Positions 42,989-52,558 of a DNA stretch of 64,000 bases are shown here, piece after piece. A program made the position numbers and the translations under genes. Within the stretch, counting starts at the first letter, position 1. The number at the start of each line of letters is the position of its first letter. Under the pieces are notes generated by a model. The model worked only from the letters and a program-made list of their open reading frames with translations. It had not been told where the DNA came from and searched no databases. Origin of the DNA: Candidatus Butyricimonas faecavium (lineage in GTDB: Bacteria; Bacteroidota; Bacteroidia; Bacteroidales; Marinifilaceae); NCBI GenBank assembly GCA_944321125.1, contig CALUKD010000012.1:36174-100173 (forward strand), read 5' to 3'.

Positions 42989-43882
42989 TTATTTTAAAAT
43001 AAATTTAAGTGAACCGATTTGTTGATTATCTGAGAATAGGTCGGCTACATATTCCCCTTTTGTTAGACTACCATCATTGGGCCAATAGATTGCTACATCC
43101 AATTTTTCTCCCTCATACGTAATTTCCCTTCTGGCAGAATAGGTTAGGGTGGCATTCTGAAATTTAAAGAATGATTTGCTGGATGCAGCTAGTACTTCTC
43201 CATCCGGGCGGGTTATCCGTAGGTAGATCATTCTAGGACCTCGTTTTGCCGTGATATTACGGGAAATAGTGAAATCGGCCTTCAATTGGAAACACTTTTT
43301 CAATGTGGTTTCTTTGTCCCGTTTGTTAATCGGGTAGATGTGGAAATTTTCGACGGACAGCGTGTTAGCTTTTTCAAGCGTCTCTTCCATTTTTTCCGTC
43401 TTTTTCTCTAAAGTCTTATTGCGTTCGCGTACCCAGTCCATTTGCTTTTTCACTTCTTTATTTTCGGCAAGAAGTTTTTGATTCAGTTGATTCAGAGAGT
43501 CGATTTGTACCACGTAACTCCTTAAAACAGTTTTTAATGTTCCAATTTCACGTTTGTAACGATTAATTTCGGCATAAGAATCGTTCCGGAATTTCTTCAT
43601 TTTATCCATCAACGTGGCAATCTTTTCCTGCTCGTGTAAGAGTTTGGCATTTAGCGTGTCATTATCTGTTTTCAGATTATCGTAGTGGTGGCTCAGATCA
43701 GCTAATTCTTGTTGCAGTTCCTCCTTCTCGGCACTAATGGCAATCATATTCTCTCTATTTTCTTTTTTCTCTATAAGGAAAAATACTAAGAGTACAATTA
43801 AAACTGCAGATAGCACTCCGATAATTATTATTAACGTCTTATCTTTCTTGCTTTTAGTCAAAGTTCCATTTTCCATATTCAT
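42989..43882 (-). CDS. Membrane-anchored coiled-coil protein
   Basis: The 297-residue protein has a short charged N-terminus, one membrane segment (about 17-38, IIIIGVLSAVLIVLLVFFLI), a long coiled coil (about 45-165), and a C-terminal strand-rich domain (ITAKRGPRMIYLRITRPDG, then GEKLDVAIYWPNDG). It looks like an inner-membrane envelope protein with periplasmic coiled coil and beta domain. No named family is recognised. A minus-strand TATATTTG (43933-43926) about 45 bp upstream may be its -7 element. Confidence 0.75.
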   Translation of the reverse strand: MNMENGTLTKSKKDKTLIIIIGVLSAVLIVLLVFFLIEKKENRENMIAISAEKEELQQELADLSHHYDNLKTDNDTLNAKLLHEQEKIATLMDKMKKFRNDSYAEINRYKREIGTLKTVLRSYVVQIDSLNQLNQKLLAENKEVKKQMDWVRERNKTLEKKTEKMEETLEKANTLSVENFHIYPINKRDKETTLKKCFQLKADFTISRNITAKRGPRMIYLRITRPDGEVLAASSKSFFKFQNATLTYSARREITYEGEKLDVAIYWPNDGSLTKGEYVADLFSDNQQIGSLKFILK

Positions 43883-43925
43883 TTCCAGTTTTATGTTATA
43901 GTCAAAGTTTGGTTATTCTTTTCAA

Positions 43926-43933
43926 CAAATATA
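43926..43933 (-). promoter_or_regulatory. Promoter -7 element for the coiled-coil protein
   Basis: TATATTTG on the minus strand matches TAnnTTTG; a clear -33 TTTG is not seen at the expected distance, so this is tentative. Confidence 0.4.
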
Positions 43934-44071
43934 GGTATAAAACGTTATAGAAAGGAGAAAGGATTAGAATTTATAAAAATTTAGCACTTGTTTTTTTGTA
44001 AAAAAGTGCGTAATATTGTGAATGGCGTTTTTAAGGTCTAAAATATTCTTATCAATTAACAAGTGAATTTT

Positions 44072-45364
44072 ATGACAGAAGAGTTTTTGCAGTATGTATG
44101 GGCGAATTCGCTTTTCATGAGTATGGCATGTGTTTCAACCAAGGGGAAAAAAGTGGAAATTTTGAATGTCGGTTTTCAGAATCGGGATGCCGGACCGGAT
44201 TTTTTTAATGCTAAAGTGCGCATCGATGATGTTGTACAAGTGGGGAACGTGGAAATTCATCAAAAAGGCAGTGATTGGTTCCGCCATGCCCACGAAAAGG
44301 ATTCTGCCTATAATAATGTTATTCTCTCCGTGGTGGGTGAAGCAGACGTGGAGGTGTACAATTCTCTTGGCCGAGAGATTGATGCGATCTCTTTGTCTTA
44401 TGATCATCGGCTATGGGATGAGTATGTTTTCATGCAGGGAGTACCCGTTGAACCCCGTTGTCATCGGCATTTGAAACAGATTGATTCGACCCGTTTGGAA
44501 ATGTTATTCACAGGTTATGCGATAGAGCGACTAGAACGCAAATGTAAGGATATTCAGGTGATGTTACAGGAGACTAAAAATGATTGGGAGGAATGTTTTT
44601 ACCGGATGTTGGTACGTTATTGGTCGGGGAACGTGAACGCCGATGCTTTCGCCCAATTGGCCCAAAACTTATCTTATAAAAAAGTGATTCGTAGTAGCGA
44701 ATCTCTCTTCCGGGTGGAGGCTTTACTCTTAGGATATGCCGGTTTGTTGGCAGATGTGCCGGAAACAGACGAGTATACCCTCGGTTTACGGGAGGAGTAC
44801 GAGTACCAAGCAGCCAAATTTCAGCTAAAAGCCATGAATGCTTCTCAATGGAAATTTATGCGGATTCGTCCGACAGCTTTTCCCACGGTTCGTTTGGCTT
44901 TATTAGCCTCCTTGATGATGCGTTTTAACTTCTTGTTTTCTAGTGTGCTGGATGCTTCGAATATATCGGAAGTTTATGGCTTATTGGATGTAAGTGCCTC
45001 TTCTTATTGGGATACTCACTATAAATTAGGTATAATTTCCATAAAACGGGTGAAGAGACTGGGGAATAGTATGAAGAATGTGATTATCATTAATGCCTTG
45101 ATACCATTCCTGTTTGTTTATGGGAAAGAACGGGGAGAAGAACGGTATTGTGATAAAGCGTTACAATGGCTGGAAGAGTTGAAGGCGGAGCGTAATCATA
45201 TTTCGGTGGCGTGGGCCCGTTACGGGATAAAGATGAATTCCGCTTTGCAATCACAAGCCTTGTTACAGGTAAAACGGGAATATTGTGATACACATCGTTG
45301 TCTGCATTGTAAAATAGGAGCAGAAATATTCCATCGGGTAGGAAGAGAGATCGACTCTAATTGA
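44072..45364 (+). CDS. DUF2851 family protein
   Basis: The 430-residue protein begins MTEEFLQYVWANSLF, the characteristic N-terminus of DUF2851, a Bacteroidota-specific family of unknown function. The start at 44072 is chosen over the in-frame GTG at 44063. Motifs include GFQNRDAGPDFFNAKVRID and GNVEIHQKGSDWFRHAH; the C-terminal part has cysteines (CHRCLHCK-like: HRCLHCKIG). No signal peptide. It overlaps the convergent gene by 8 bp at its 3' end. A GCACTT/AAGTGC hairpin lies upstream near 43984-44010. Confidence 0.92.
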   Translation: MTEEFLQYVWANSLFMSMACVSTKGKKVEILNVGFQNRDAGPDFFNAKVRIDDVVQVGNVEIHQKGSDWFRHAHEKDSAYNNVILSVVGEADVEVYNSLGREIDAISLSYDHRLWDEYVFMQGVPVEPRCHRHLKQIDSTRLEMLFTGYAIERLERKCKDIQVMLQETKNDWEECFYRMLVRYWSGNVNADAFAQLAQNLSYKKVIRSSESLFRVEALLLGYAGLLADVPETDEYTLGLREEYEYQAAKFQLKAMNASQWKFMRIRPTAFPTVRLALLASLMMRFNFLFSSVLDASNISEVYGLLDVSASSYWDTHYKLGIISIKRVKRLGNSMKNVIIINALIPFLFVYGKERGEERYCDKALQWLEELKAERNHISVAWARYGIKMNSALQSQALLQVKREYCDTHRCLHCKIGAEIFHRVGREIDSN

Positions 45365-45719
45365 GTTCCTGTTTTAGAACATCCGGCAATTCGATTCCTC
45401 GTTTCTCTAAACTGATAAACCAGTCTGACAACTCTTCTGGACGGATTGTGTAAAGGATTTCCCGAAACTGGTCGATTTGTTGATCATTGAAACTGTCGGA
45501 GGAAATACCTTTGTATTGATCGAGTTCTTCGTCATCAAAATACTCGATCTTTTCATCTATTTTTTTTAGTCCTTTTTCACAGATAGCATGGGCCCCACAA
45601 CAATCAGCAGGGGGTGTTACGATAGGAGACTCTTCAGTTTTCGTTTTTGATTTTGAAGAGTATGTAAAAAGGGCAACTATTACTAGTAGCCCTATTATAC
45701 TGATAGCGATATAGATCAT
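45357..45719 (-). CDS. Small membrane protein of unknown function
   Basis: The 120-residue protein has an N-terminal membrane segment (MIYIAISIIGLLVIVALF) and a hydrophilic tail with TPPADCCGAHAICEKG, a cysteine cluster that could bind metal. The rest is acidic and helical (YFDDEELDQYKG). It begins 5 bp after the lipoprotein gene stop on the same strand and ends overlapping the DUF2851 gene by 8 bp on the opposite strand. Its conserved-looking Cys-Cys-x5-Cys is worth noting; function unknown. Confidence 0.7.
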   Translation of the reverse strand: MIYIAISIIGLLVIVALFTYSSKSKTKTEESPIVTPPADCCGAHAICEKGLKKIDEKIEYFDDEELDQYKGISSDSFNDQQIDQFREILYTIRPEELSDWFISLEKRGIELPDVLKQELN

Positions 45720-45724
45720 TTTAA

Positions 45725-46375
45725 TTACCTGCTAAGTTCTTTTTTCAAAAGATTTACTTGATTTGTTAGTTTTTCAACTTCTTGGGTTTTCTTAGTTAAT
45801 TGGCTCTTGGCACTTGCTAATTGCTTCTTTACTCCAGCAATCTCCTTTTCCAAACGGGCAATCTCGCTGTCTTTGAATTTGAGGTTTGATTTGATATGTT
45901 CCACTTCATTGCTCAATTTACGGTTATCCCAATCGGCGTTGGTTTTATAGTCAGTCAATTGTTTCCGAATTTGGTCCCGTTCCTCGGTTGTCCTTTTAAG
46001 TTGAAGCTGTAATTCAGCCAATTGTCCCTCACTACTTTGTACTTTGGATTTCACCTGTTCAGACACGTCTTTTAATTCAGATTTTAAGGCCGATTCTTTG
46101 TTTTGTAAAGCACGTAGTTGGGCATGCAGGTCATCAATCTGTTTGTCCTTAGCAGCATTGTTAGCCGTCAACTGGTAGCGAACGGCGTTGAAGTCATCTT
46201 TAAGCTTCTGCATTTCGGATTCCAGTGATTTTTTGTCATTTTCCAAAGTTACTACTTCCCGGTCAATACTCCTTTTTGCTCGGGCTAATTCCTCGTATTT
46301 CTTTTTAGAAACACAAGAGGAAAGAAGTAATGTAAATATTAAGATGCCTGATATATAAAATAATCCTCTTCTCAT
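45725..46375 (-). CDS. Coiled-coil lipoprotein
   Basis: The 216-residue protein has a lipoprotein signal peptide with lipobox LLSSC (Cys21), followed by an almost continuous coiled coil to the C-terminus (KKYEELARAKRSID and KKQLASAKSQLTKKTQEVEK). It is probably anchored to the outer membrane and extends into the periplasm, like other Bacteroidales coiled-coil lipoproteins. It is the first gene of a two-gene leftward unit with the small membrane protein 5 bp downstream. No catalytic domain. Confidence 0.78.
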   Translation of the reverse strand: MRRGLFYISGILIFTLLLSSCVSKKKYEELARAKRSIDREVVTLENDKKSLESEMQKLKDDFNAVRYQLTANNAAKDKQIDDLHAQLRALQNKESALKSELKDVSEQVKSKVQSSEGQLAELQLQLKRTTEERDQIRKQLTDYKTNADWDNRKLSNEVEHIKSNLKFKDSEIARLEKEIAGVKKQLASAKSQLTKKTQEVEKLTNQVNLLKKELSR

Positions 46376-46730
46376 ATTTGAAATGTTTTAATTGAACTTT
46401 TCCATTGTTATGTGACAAAAGTAGTAAAAAATTTGTGGAAATCAAATGCACGGGGTAATAAGCACGTGGGTTGCAGGAATGGAATTATGTTAGAAATTAT
46501 TTGCTTGATACTTGCCGTACTGCGCAAGAATTATAAATATATTTTAACTGGACTCGGAATTAAATACACGGAATGATAAGCATGTTTATCATTCCGTGGC
46601 TACAAATTACAGGTTAAATAATCTCTGTTAGGAGGTACGTTACTTTTAATAACTTACGACTGTAAACTTGTAACCTGTAACTTTTTTATATCTTTGCAAC
46701 AGAAAATTAATTTTGAATAATAGAAATGCT
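46376..46730. other. Intergenic region with palindromes and promoter
   Basis: 355 bp without a gene. It holds a perfect 13-bp stem (46567-46579 with 46586-46598; arm CACGGAATGATAA), preceded by a degenerate direct copy of one arm (46447-46465, GCACGGGGTAATAAGCACG). A 10-bp palindrome (46607-46616 with 46671-46680; TTACAGGTTA/TAACCTGTAA) overlaps the promoter region of the next gene. Confidence 0.6.
46668..46696 (+). promoter_or_regulatory. Predicted promoter for the carboxypeptidase-regulatory-like protein
   Basis: TTG (46668-46670) and TATCTTTG (46689-46696) are 18 bp apart, matching the Bacteroidota consensus. The start codon is 35 bp downstream. Confidence 0.65.
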
Positions 46731-47915
46731 ATGAATAAAAAAATACTATCATTAATTATTTTGTTTTTAGGAGTGTTCTCGGCCATGCAAGCACAGAACG
46801 ACGGGAAGATTCGGGTGAAAGGTGTTATACTGGACGAGACAACACGACAACCTATTGCTTTTGCAAATATTGGGATTATCGGAACAGCTGCGGGAGCAGC
46901 CTCAGATATGGATGGTTTATTTGAGCTGATTGTGTCGGAAAAATTGGCAACTTATATGATGAGAGTATCTGCAGTGGGATATGCGTCTGCGGAGATGAAA
47001 GTATATGAAGCAAGAGATAAAGGGAATGTACAAATTCTTCTGAAACCGGTTACTTATGGGATTGGAGAGGTGGACGTAACGGCAGAGTCGCTAGTATTAA
47101 AAAAACTACTGGAAAATGTGGTAAAGAATATCGGGAGGAATTATATTCCTCGTCCTTATAATTACGAGGGATATTTTGAATATGGTGTCGAGATAAACGA
47201 TGGGGAGAAGAAATTTAAGGAAGCGATCGTGAATATTTATGATAGTGAAGGATATAAGCGTTCAAACGTAGAGCAAACATTTAAAGCATTGAATTATAAT
47301 TTCTCGCAGGTTCGTCGGAGCGGGGAAAGCGGTTCTGCTGTTGACGGTTTGATCTATTTTGATGATATAATCACGGCAGACATCGTTCGTAATACTCGTA
47401 ACATTCTAGATTTACAAAACTTTCGTGACTTCAAATTGAGAAGTAAAGGAAAGTTTATGTACGAAGGGGATTCCGTTCAGATCGTTACTTATGAATGTTT
47501 AAAACCTTCTTTATCAAATTCGGGTACGGCAAATGTAACGAAATTTAATGGGGAATTGTATGTGGAATTAAAAAGTTTTGCGATTATCAAAAATGTGATG
47601 CGTATAACTTCTTCTGTGTTTAACTTATTGGGACGTAATTTACTGCTTGCCGGGGATAGCCCCCGTCATGAGGTGATGGCTACAATCACGACGAACTATA
47701 AACGTGTCAGTTCATACTATTTCTTGAGTGGTGTAAGTATCGTTTACACTTACAAGGATGGTGCAGACCGAATTAAAGGAGAGATGCAGTACCAAACCAC
47801 CAAAGTCAGCGTGAACAAGACCACTCCGATTACCGGAAGAGTGTACTACGAGGAAGTACCTACCGATCACAATTTCTGGGATCGGTACACGATTTATCTG
47901 GAAGAAGAAGAATAG
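46731..47915 (+). CDS. Exported CarboxypepD_reg-like domain protein
   Basis: The start at 46731 gives a signal peptide (MNKKILSLIILFLGVFSAMQ to AQ); the TTG at 46713 would add six residues ahead of it. The 394-residue product has an N-terminal carboxypeptidase-regulatory-like beta domain (VKGVILDETTRQPIAFANIG, read as VKGVILDET and QPIAFANIG; then SDMDGLFEL), as in many Bacteroidota outer membrane proteins, followed by a strand-rich region similar to DUF5686-type partial barrels. It is probably outer-membrane associated. thiM follows after 37 bp, but a functional link is not evident. Confidence 0.78.
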   Translation: MNKKILSLIILFLGVFSAMQAQNDGKIRVKGVILDETTRQPIAFANIGIIGTAAGAASDMDGLFELIVSEKLATYMMRVSAVGYASAEMKVYEARDKGNVQILLKPVTYGIGEVDVTAESLVLKKLLENVVKNIGRNYIPRPYNYEGYFEYGVEINDGEKKFKEAIVNIYDSEGYKRSNVEQTFKALNYNFSQVRRSGESGSAVDGLIYFDDIITADIVRNTRNILDLQNFRDFKLRSKGKFMYEGDSVQIVTYECLKPSLSNSGTANVTKFNGELYVELKSFAIIKNVMRITSSVFNLLGRNLLLAGDSPRHEVMATITTNYKRVSSYYFLSGVSIVYTYKDGADRIKGEMQYQTTKVSVNKTTPITGRVYYEEVPTDHNFWDRYTIYLEEEE

Positions 47916-47952
47916 AGTAATTTTAGATTGAATTTTTTCATTTTCAATTATC

Positions 47953-48747
47953 ATGTTGGATCAGATTTGGGAAAATATCCGGCGGGTGAAAGTGGAATCC
48001 CCGTTGGTGCATAATATAACGAATGCAGTGGTGATGAATAATACGGCAAATGCGTTGCTTGCTGCTGGTGCATCACCAATTATGGCACACGCTTTAGAAG
48101 AGATTGATGAGATGGTGGCTTTGTGTCGTGCTACGGTAATTAATATTGGTACATTGGATCGTTTTACCGTGGAATCTATGAAAGCGGCAATTCGACGGGC
48201 AAACGAGGTGGGGCATCCCGTGGTACTTGATCCCGTGGGTGCCGGAGCTACAAGCTTCCGAAATCAAACGTTGCGGGATATACTGACAGCTGGAACCCCG
48301 ACTTTTATACGGGGAAATGCTTCCGAAATCATGACTATGGCAGGATTGTCAACACAATCCAAAGGTGTAGATAGTTCCGAATCTTCACTAAATAGCCTTG
48401 GTGCAGCTAAAGCGTTAAGCCAGCGTGTCGGATGTATCGTTTGCGTTAGCGGGGAAACTGATCTAGTAGTAGAAGGTGACCGGGTTGTGTACTTGCATAA
48501 CGGTTCGCCGATGATGGAAAAAGTGACCGGGTTAGGATGTACAGCTTCGGCTATTTTGGGAGCGTTTGCCGCAGTTGTAAAGAATCCGTTTATGGCAGCT
48601 GTTAGTGCTACTTCTTTTATGGGGGTATGTGGCGAGATTGCCGTGGGTATGTCTCAAGGTCCTGGAACATTACAACTTCATTTATATGATGTGATGTATA
48701 ATTTGAGCCAAGAACAATTCATGCAGATTGTACGAATTTCAGAATAA
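47953..48747 (+). CDS. thiM: Hydroxyethylthiazole kinase
   Basis: Phosphorylates 4-methyl-5-(2-hydroxyethyl)thiazole in thiamine salvage. The 264-residue ribokinase-fold protein has the typical N-terminus VHNITNAVVMNNTANALLA (split as VHNITNAVVMNN and TANALLA), VLDPVGAGAT, IRGNASEI and the C-terminal catalytic VTGLGCTASAI. It is 5 bp upstream of thiE, so the pair gives the thiazole kinase and the coupling enzyme of the salvage route. No TPP riboswitch was recognised in the 37-bp gap upstream. Confidence 0.96.
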   Translation: MLDQIWENIRRVKVESPLVHNITNAVVMNNTANALLAAGASPIMAHALEEIDEMVALCRATVINIGTLDRFTVESMKAAIRRANEVGHPVVLDPVGAGATSFRNQTLRDILTAGTPTFIRGNASEIMTMAGLSTQSKGVDSSESSLNSLGAAKALSQRVGCIVCVSGETDLVVEGDRVVYLHNGSPMMEKVTGLGCTASAILGAFAAVVKNPFMAAVSATSFMGVCGEIAVGMSQGPGTLQLHLYDVMYNLSQEQFMQIVRISE

Positions 48748-48752
48748 GAAAT

Positions 48753-49370
48753 ATGCGAATTTATTTAGTCACGGATGAAGGGTTATTGTGTGGGAAAGAT
48801 TTGTACCGTACAGTTGAGGCTGCCGTAAAAGGTGGGGTAGGTATGGTGCAGTTACGGGAAAAAGAGTCGTCAACCCGAAAATTTATTGAACGGGCGATCC
48901 GGTTGAAAGAAGTGCTGGCTCCTTACGGGGTACCTCTGATTATTAATGATCGGGTAGACGTTGCGTTGGCGGCTGATGCAGATGGCGTACACGTGGGACA
49001 AAGCGATATGCCCTACGAAATGGTTAAGCGTTTACTGCCGTCAGGGAAAATTATCGGTTTATCCGTTGAATCCCCGGAACAGGTGCTGGAGGCCAATAAT
49101 TATGATTTGGATTATGTAGCAGCAAGTCCGGTGTTTTCAACCCCGACGAAAACAAATACCATTGTGGAGTGGGGATTAAACGGTTTGCGCTGGATTAGGT
49201 CTGTTTCACGCCATCCGTTAGTTGCTATCGGGGGAATTCATTCCGATAATGTGGCGTCAATATTCCAAGCTGGGGCGGATAGCGTGGCGGTTATCTCGGC
49301 GATTATCTCTGCCGACAATCCGGAACGTGCTGCACGGGAATTATTGGAAAAAAGCGGGGAATTTCACTAA
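48753..49370 (+). CDS. thiE: Thiamine-phosphate synthase
   Basis: Joins HMP-diphosphate with thiazole phosphate to form thiamine monophosphate. The 205-residue TIM-barrel has VQLREKESS (diphosphate site), LIINDRVDVALAADADGVHVGQ (seen as LIINDRVDVAL and DADGVHVGQ), SPVFSTPTKT and the phosphate-binding AIGGIHSDN. It directly follows thiM. The end of the unit holds no obvious strong terminator before the convergent transporter. Confidence 0.96.
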   Translation: MRIYLVTDEGLLCGKDLYRTVEAAVKGGVGMVQLREKESSTRKFIERAIRLKEVLAPYGVPLIINDRVDVALAADADGVHVGQSDMPYEMVKRLLPSGKIIGLSVESPEQVLEANNYDLDYVAASPVFSTPTKTNTIVEWGLNGLRWIRSVSRHPLVAIGGIHSDNVASIFQAGADSVAVISAIISADNPERAARELLEKSGEFH

Positions 49371-49419
49371 TTTACTTCACGATAACTTACCCTTGTCTAA
49401 TAGTTAGTTGAGGGGATGG

Positions 49420-50766
49420 TTAAAATAGTCCTAGCGAATGTAATAATATCACAAGGATAAATAGAGGGGCAACATATTTTAGAATGAATATTAACGGTTT
49501 CAATAACCGTAGTTTTAATTCTCCGTTATTAGTCAACTCTGCTTCTAGCAAACGGCGGTCAAATCTCCATCCCACGTAAATGGAAATCAAGATTCCACCT
49601 ATGGGAAGCAGTATGTTGGAACTAACGTAATCAAATATCCCGAAGATCGGCAAATCACCGATATGAATATCTTTTAACGGCCCAAAAGAAAGAGTACATA
49701 AAACCCCGAAGATCGTGACAATCACCGTGGATATGGTGGTTGCTTTGCGGCGGCTGATGTGTTTTTCTTCCACGAAAAAAGCAACAATTACTTCCAGAAG
49801 GGAGATAGAGGATGTGAGGGCGGCCATGGTTAGTAGAAGAAAGAAAAGAATCGCCCATAGTTGTCCGAAAGCCATGCTTTGGAATACTTGCGGTAATGTA
49901 AGAAACACAAGGCCCGGTCCGGAATCCGGTGCTATGTTGAAAGCAAAAACAGCGGGAAATATAGCAACACCTGCCAAAACGGCGATTAAGGTATCCGCAC
50001 AAATCACCTGCAAGGAAATGGATGTCAGATTTTCGCTTTTTTTGATGTATGAAGCATAAGTCAAGAGTACACCCATGCCGATTGACAAGGAGAAAAAGGC
50101 CTGTCCCAGAGCAGAAAGTACTCCCTGTGAAGTAAGTTCCGAAAACTTGGGTAAGAAAAGAAATTTTATTCCTTCCATAGCTCCATCTAGCGTACATGCC
50201 CGGATTCCTAGTATTACGATAAGCACGAAAAGGAGAGGCATCATGAGTTTGGTGTATCGTTCGATACCTTTTTTCACTCCTGCCAACACGATAAATCCGG
50301 TAAGTGCCATGAATATGATTTGCCAGAACACTGGTTTATAAGGATGTGTGATAAAGTCTGAAAAAATAGTGTTCAAATCGACATCCGTATTTGAATGAAA
50401 CGAAAAGGTAAAGGACTTAAAGACATATTCCAATGTCCATCCGGCAACCGTTCCATAAAAAGAGAGAATCATTGTTGCGGCAAGAAGAACCAGTACTCCG
50501 AAATAACGCCAAGCCGTTTTCGGTTCCAGTTGATCGAATGTTCCAAAAGCGTTTCTTCCGGAATGCCGTCCCAAAGCGAATTCCGAAAGCATAACTGGTA
50601 ACCCGATGGCCACGGTAAAAAAGATATATACCAAAAGAAAGGCACCCCCACCGTTGTTACCGGCTTCGTAGGGGAATTTCCATATATTCCCCAAGCCGAC
50701 CGCTGAACCAGCTAGTGCGGCTATTGCTCCGAATTTAGAGCCAAAGCTATCTCTTGTGTTATACAT
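49420..50766 (-). CDS. Sodium-dependent transporter, neurotransmitter:sodium symporter (NSS) family
   Basis: The 448-residue integral membrane protein matches bacterial NSS carriers (LeuT/MhsT-like): N-terminal SKFGAIAALAGSAVGLGNIWKFPYEAGNNGGGAF (unwound TM1 region; read as GSAVGLGNIWKFPY and GNNGGGAF), about 11 membrane segments, and sodium-site sequences in TM1 and TM8. These import amino acids or related compounds with sodium. The substrate is not predictable. It is monocistronic and divergent from guaA. Confidence 0.93.
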   Translation of the reverse strand: MYNTRDSFGSKFGAIAALAGSAVGLGNIWKFPYEAGNNGGGAFLLVYIFFTVAIGLPVMLSEFALGRHSGRNAFGTFDQLEPKTAWRYFGVLVLLAATMILSFYGTVAGWTLEYVFKSFTFSFHSNTDVDLNTIFSDFITHPYKPVFWQIIFMALTGFIVLAGVKKGIERYTKLMMPLLFVLIVILGIRACTLDGAMEGIKFLFLPKFSELTSQGVLSALGQAFFSLSIGMGVLLTYASYIKKSENLTSISLQVICADTLIAVLAGVAIFPAVFAFNIAPDSGPGLVFLTLPQVFQSMAFGQLWAILFFLLLTMAALTSSISLLEVIVAFFVEEKHISRRKATTISTVIVTIFGVLCTLSFGPLKDIHIGDLPIFGIFDYVSSNILLPIGGILISIYVGWRFDRRLLEAELTNNGELKLRLLKPLIFILKYVAPLFILVILLHSLGLF

Positions 50767-50888
50767 AGAATAAAAGTTATGGTTAATGGTTACAAGTTAC
50801 AGGTTAAAATTGTAAAGTACAAGTGAATTACGGTTTATGGGGATTTAAGGTTACGTTAGCTTGTAAACTATAACTTTTTTCGTCAAGA

Positions 50889-50924
50889 CTTTTTTAAAGT
50901 TCCGGTGAAAAAAACGTATCTTTG
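50889..50924 (+). promoter_or_regulatory. Predicted guaA promoter
   Basis: TATCTTTG (50917-50924) matches the -7 consensus; the -33 region is a T-run near 50889-50895. The guaA start is 25 bp downstream. Confidence 0.6.
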
Positions 50925-50948
50925 CCCGAAAATAAATAAGCGATTCAC

Positions 50949-52478
50949 ATGCAAGAGAAAATTCTAATACTGGATTTCGGTTCACAATATACGCAGTTGA
51001 TAGCAAGACGCGTGCGAGAACTGAATGTCTATTGCGAGATTTACCCTTTCAACCATTACCCTGCACTTGACGCTTCCGTGAAAGGTGTGATCCTTTCTGG
51101 AAGTCCTTTTTCCGTACGTGACGAGAAGGCACCGCAACCGGATTTGTCTTTTATAAAAGGGAAATTGCCGTTGCTGGGAGTATGTTACGGGGCTCAGTAT
51201 TTGGCCCATTATTTCGGGGGTGAAGTCAAAGCTTCGAACAAGAGAGAATACGGTCGTGCGAATTTATCGTTTGTTGATAATTCCTGCCCGTTGTTCAAAA
51301 ATATCAGCCAACATTCACAAGTGTGGATGTCTCACGGTGACACGATCGAGGTGTTACCCTCGCATTATACGGTGGTGGCCAGCACGTCTGACGTAGAGAA
51401 TGCTGCTTACCGCATCGAGGGAGAAGAAACTTTCGGTATTCAATTTCACCCGGAGGTGTACCATAGCACGGAAGGAACTGCTTTATTGAGGAATTTCGTG
51501 GTAGATATTTGTGGTTGTAAGCAAGATTGGACTCCGGATTCTTTTATTGAAACTACGGTTGCCGAATTGAAAGAAAAGATTGGCGAAGAGAGGGTGATTC
51601 TTGGCTTATCAGGGGGAGTAGACTCCACTGTTGCCGCCATGTTATTACACCGGGCTATTGGTAAGAATTTGACTTGTATTTTCGTAGACAACGGTCTATT
51701 ACGGAAAAACGAATTCTCGGATGTACTTGAGAATTATAAGGAACTCGGTTTGAATGTGGTCGGCGTGGATGCAGGAGATCTTTTCCTTTCTCGCTTGGCA
51801 GCTATCGAAGACCCAGAAAAAAAGCGTAAGATTATTGGAGCTACATTCGTGGATGTGTTCGACGAAGAGTCGCGCAAAGTGAAAGATGCAAAATGGTTGG
51901 GACAAGGTACGATTTACCCGGATGTAATTGAATCATCGTCAGTAAACGGGCCATCACAGACCATCAAGTCACATCATAACGTGGGAGGTTTACCCGATTA
52001 CATGAAACTGAAGATCGTGGAACCTTTACGTCTGTTATTCAAGGATGAAGTTCGTCGTGTGGGTAAGAGCCTCGGTTTAGCGGATAAGTTCTTAAAACGT
52101 CATCCTTTCCCGGGACCGGGTTTGGCTATCCGTATTTTGGGTGAAATCACGAAAGAGAAAGTGAGATTATTGCAGGAGGCTGACTACATTTATATTTCCA
52201 TGCTTCAAGAAGAAGGTCTGTACGATAAAGTATGGCAAGCTGGAACCATCTTGCTGCCGATTAAGAGTGTCGGGGTAATGGGAGACGAGCGTACTTACGA
52301 AAGTGTGGTAGCCCTGCGTGCAGTGGAGTCAACGGACGGGATGACAGCCGATTGGTGTCACCTGCCATACGAATTCTTGGCAAAAGTGTCTAACAAGATT
52401 ATTAATAACGTCCGGGGAATTAACCGCGTTGTTTATGACATCAGCTCAAAACCACCAGCCACGATTGAGTGGGAATAG
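50949..52478 (+). CDS. guaA: GMP synthase (glutamine-hydrolysing)
   Basis: Converts XMP to GMP using glutamine and ATP. The 509-residue protein has a class I amidotransferase domain with the nucleophile Cys79 in [11 protein letters not shown] and the FHPEVYH His/Glu pair, then an ATP pyrophosphatase domain with the PP-loop SGGVDST (about 219-225) and [16 protein letters not shown] in the dimerisation domain, ending in the usual PATIEWE. It is complete and followed by a good terminator. Confidence 0.98.
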   Translation: MQEKILILDFGSQYTQLIARRVRELNVYCEIYPFNHYPALDASVKGVILSGSPFSVRDEKAPQPDLSFIKGKLPLLGVCYGAQYLAHYFGGEVKASNKREYGRANLSFVDNSCPLFKNISQHSQVWMSHGDTIEVLPSHYTVVASTSDVENAAYRIEGEETFGIQFHPEVYHSTEGTALLRNFVVDICGCKQDWTPDSFIETTVAELKEKIGEERVILGLSGGVDSTVAAMLLHRAIGKNLTCIFVDNGLLRKNEFSDVLENYKELGLNVVGVDAGDLFLSRLAAIEDPEKKRKIIGATFVDVFDEESRKVKDAKWLGQGTIYPDVIESSSVNGPSQTIKSHHNVGGLPDYMKLKIVEPLRLLFKDEVRRVGKSLGLADKFLKRHPFPGPGLAIRILGEITKEKVRLLQEADYIYISMLQEEGLYDKVWQAGTILLPIKSVGVMGDERTYESVVALRAVESTDGMTADWCHLPYEFLAKVSNKIINNVRGINRVVYDISSKPPATIEWE

Positions 52479-52520
52479 AGGGGAAATTTAGATTGTAAAA
52501 TTTAGGATTTAGAATAAAAA

Positions 52521-52558
52521 GAGCGTTCAACAGGTTTAAAGTTGGACGCTCTTTTTGT
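52521..52558 (+). terminator. Rho-independent terminator after guaA
   Basis: An 11-bp stem with one wobble pair (52521-52531 with 52541-52551; arm GAGCGTTCAAC), 9-base loop, then a run of five T residues. Confidence 0.85.

Noticed and set aside
47916..47952. TPP riboswitch before thiM
   Set aside because: Only 37 bp separate it from the previous gene, too short for the riboswitch, and no thi-box-like sequence is seen.
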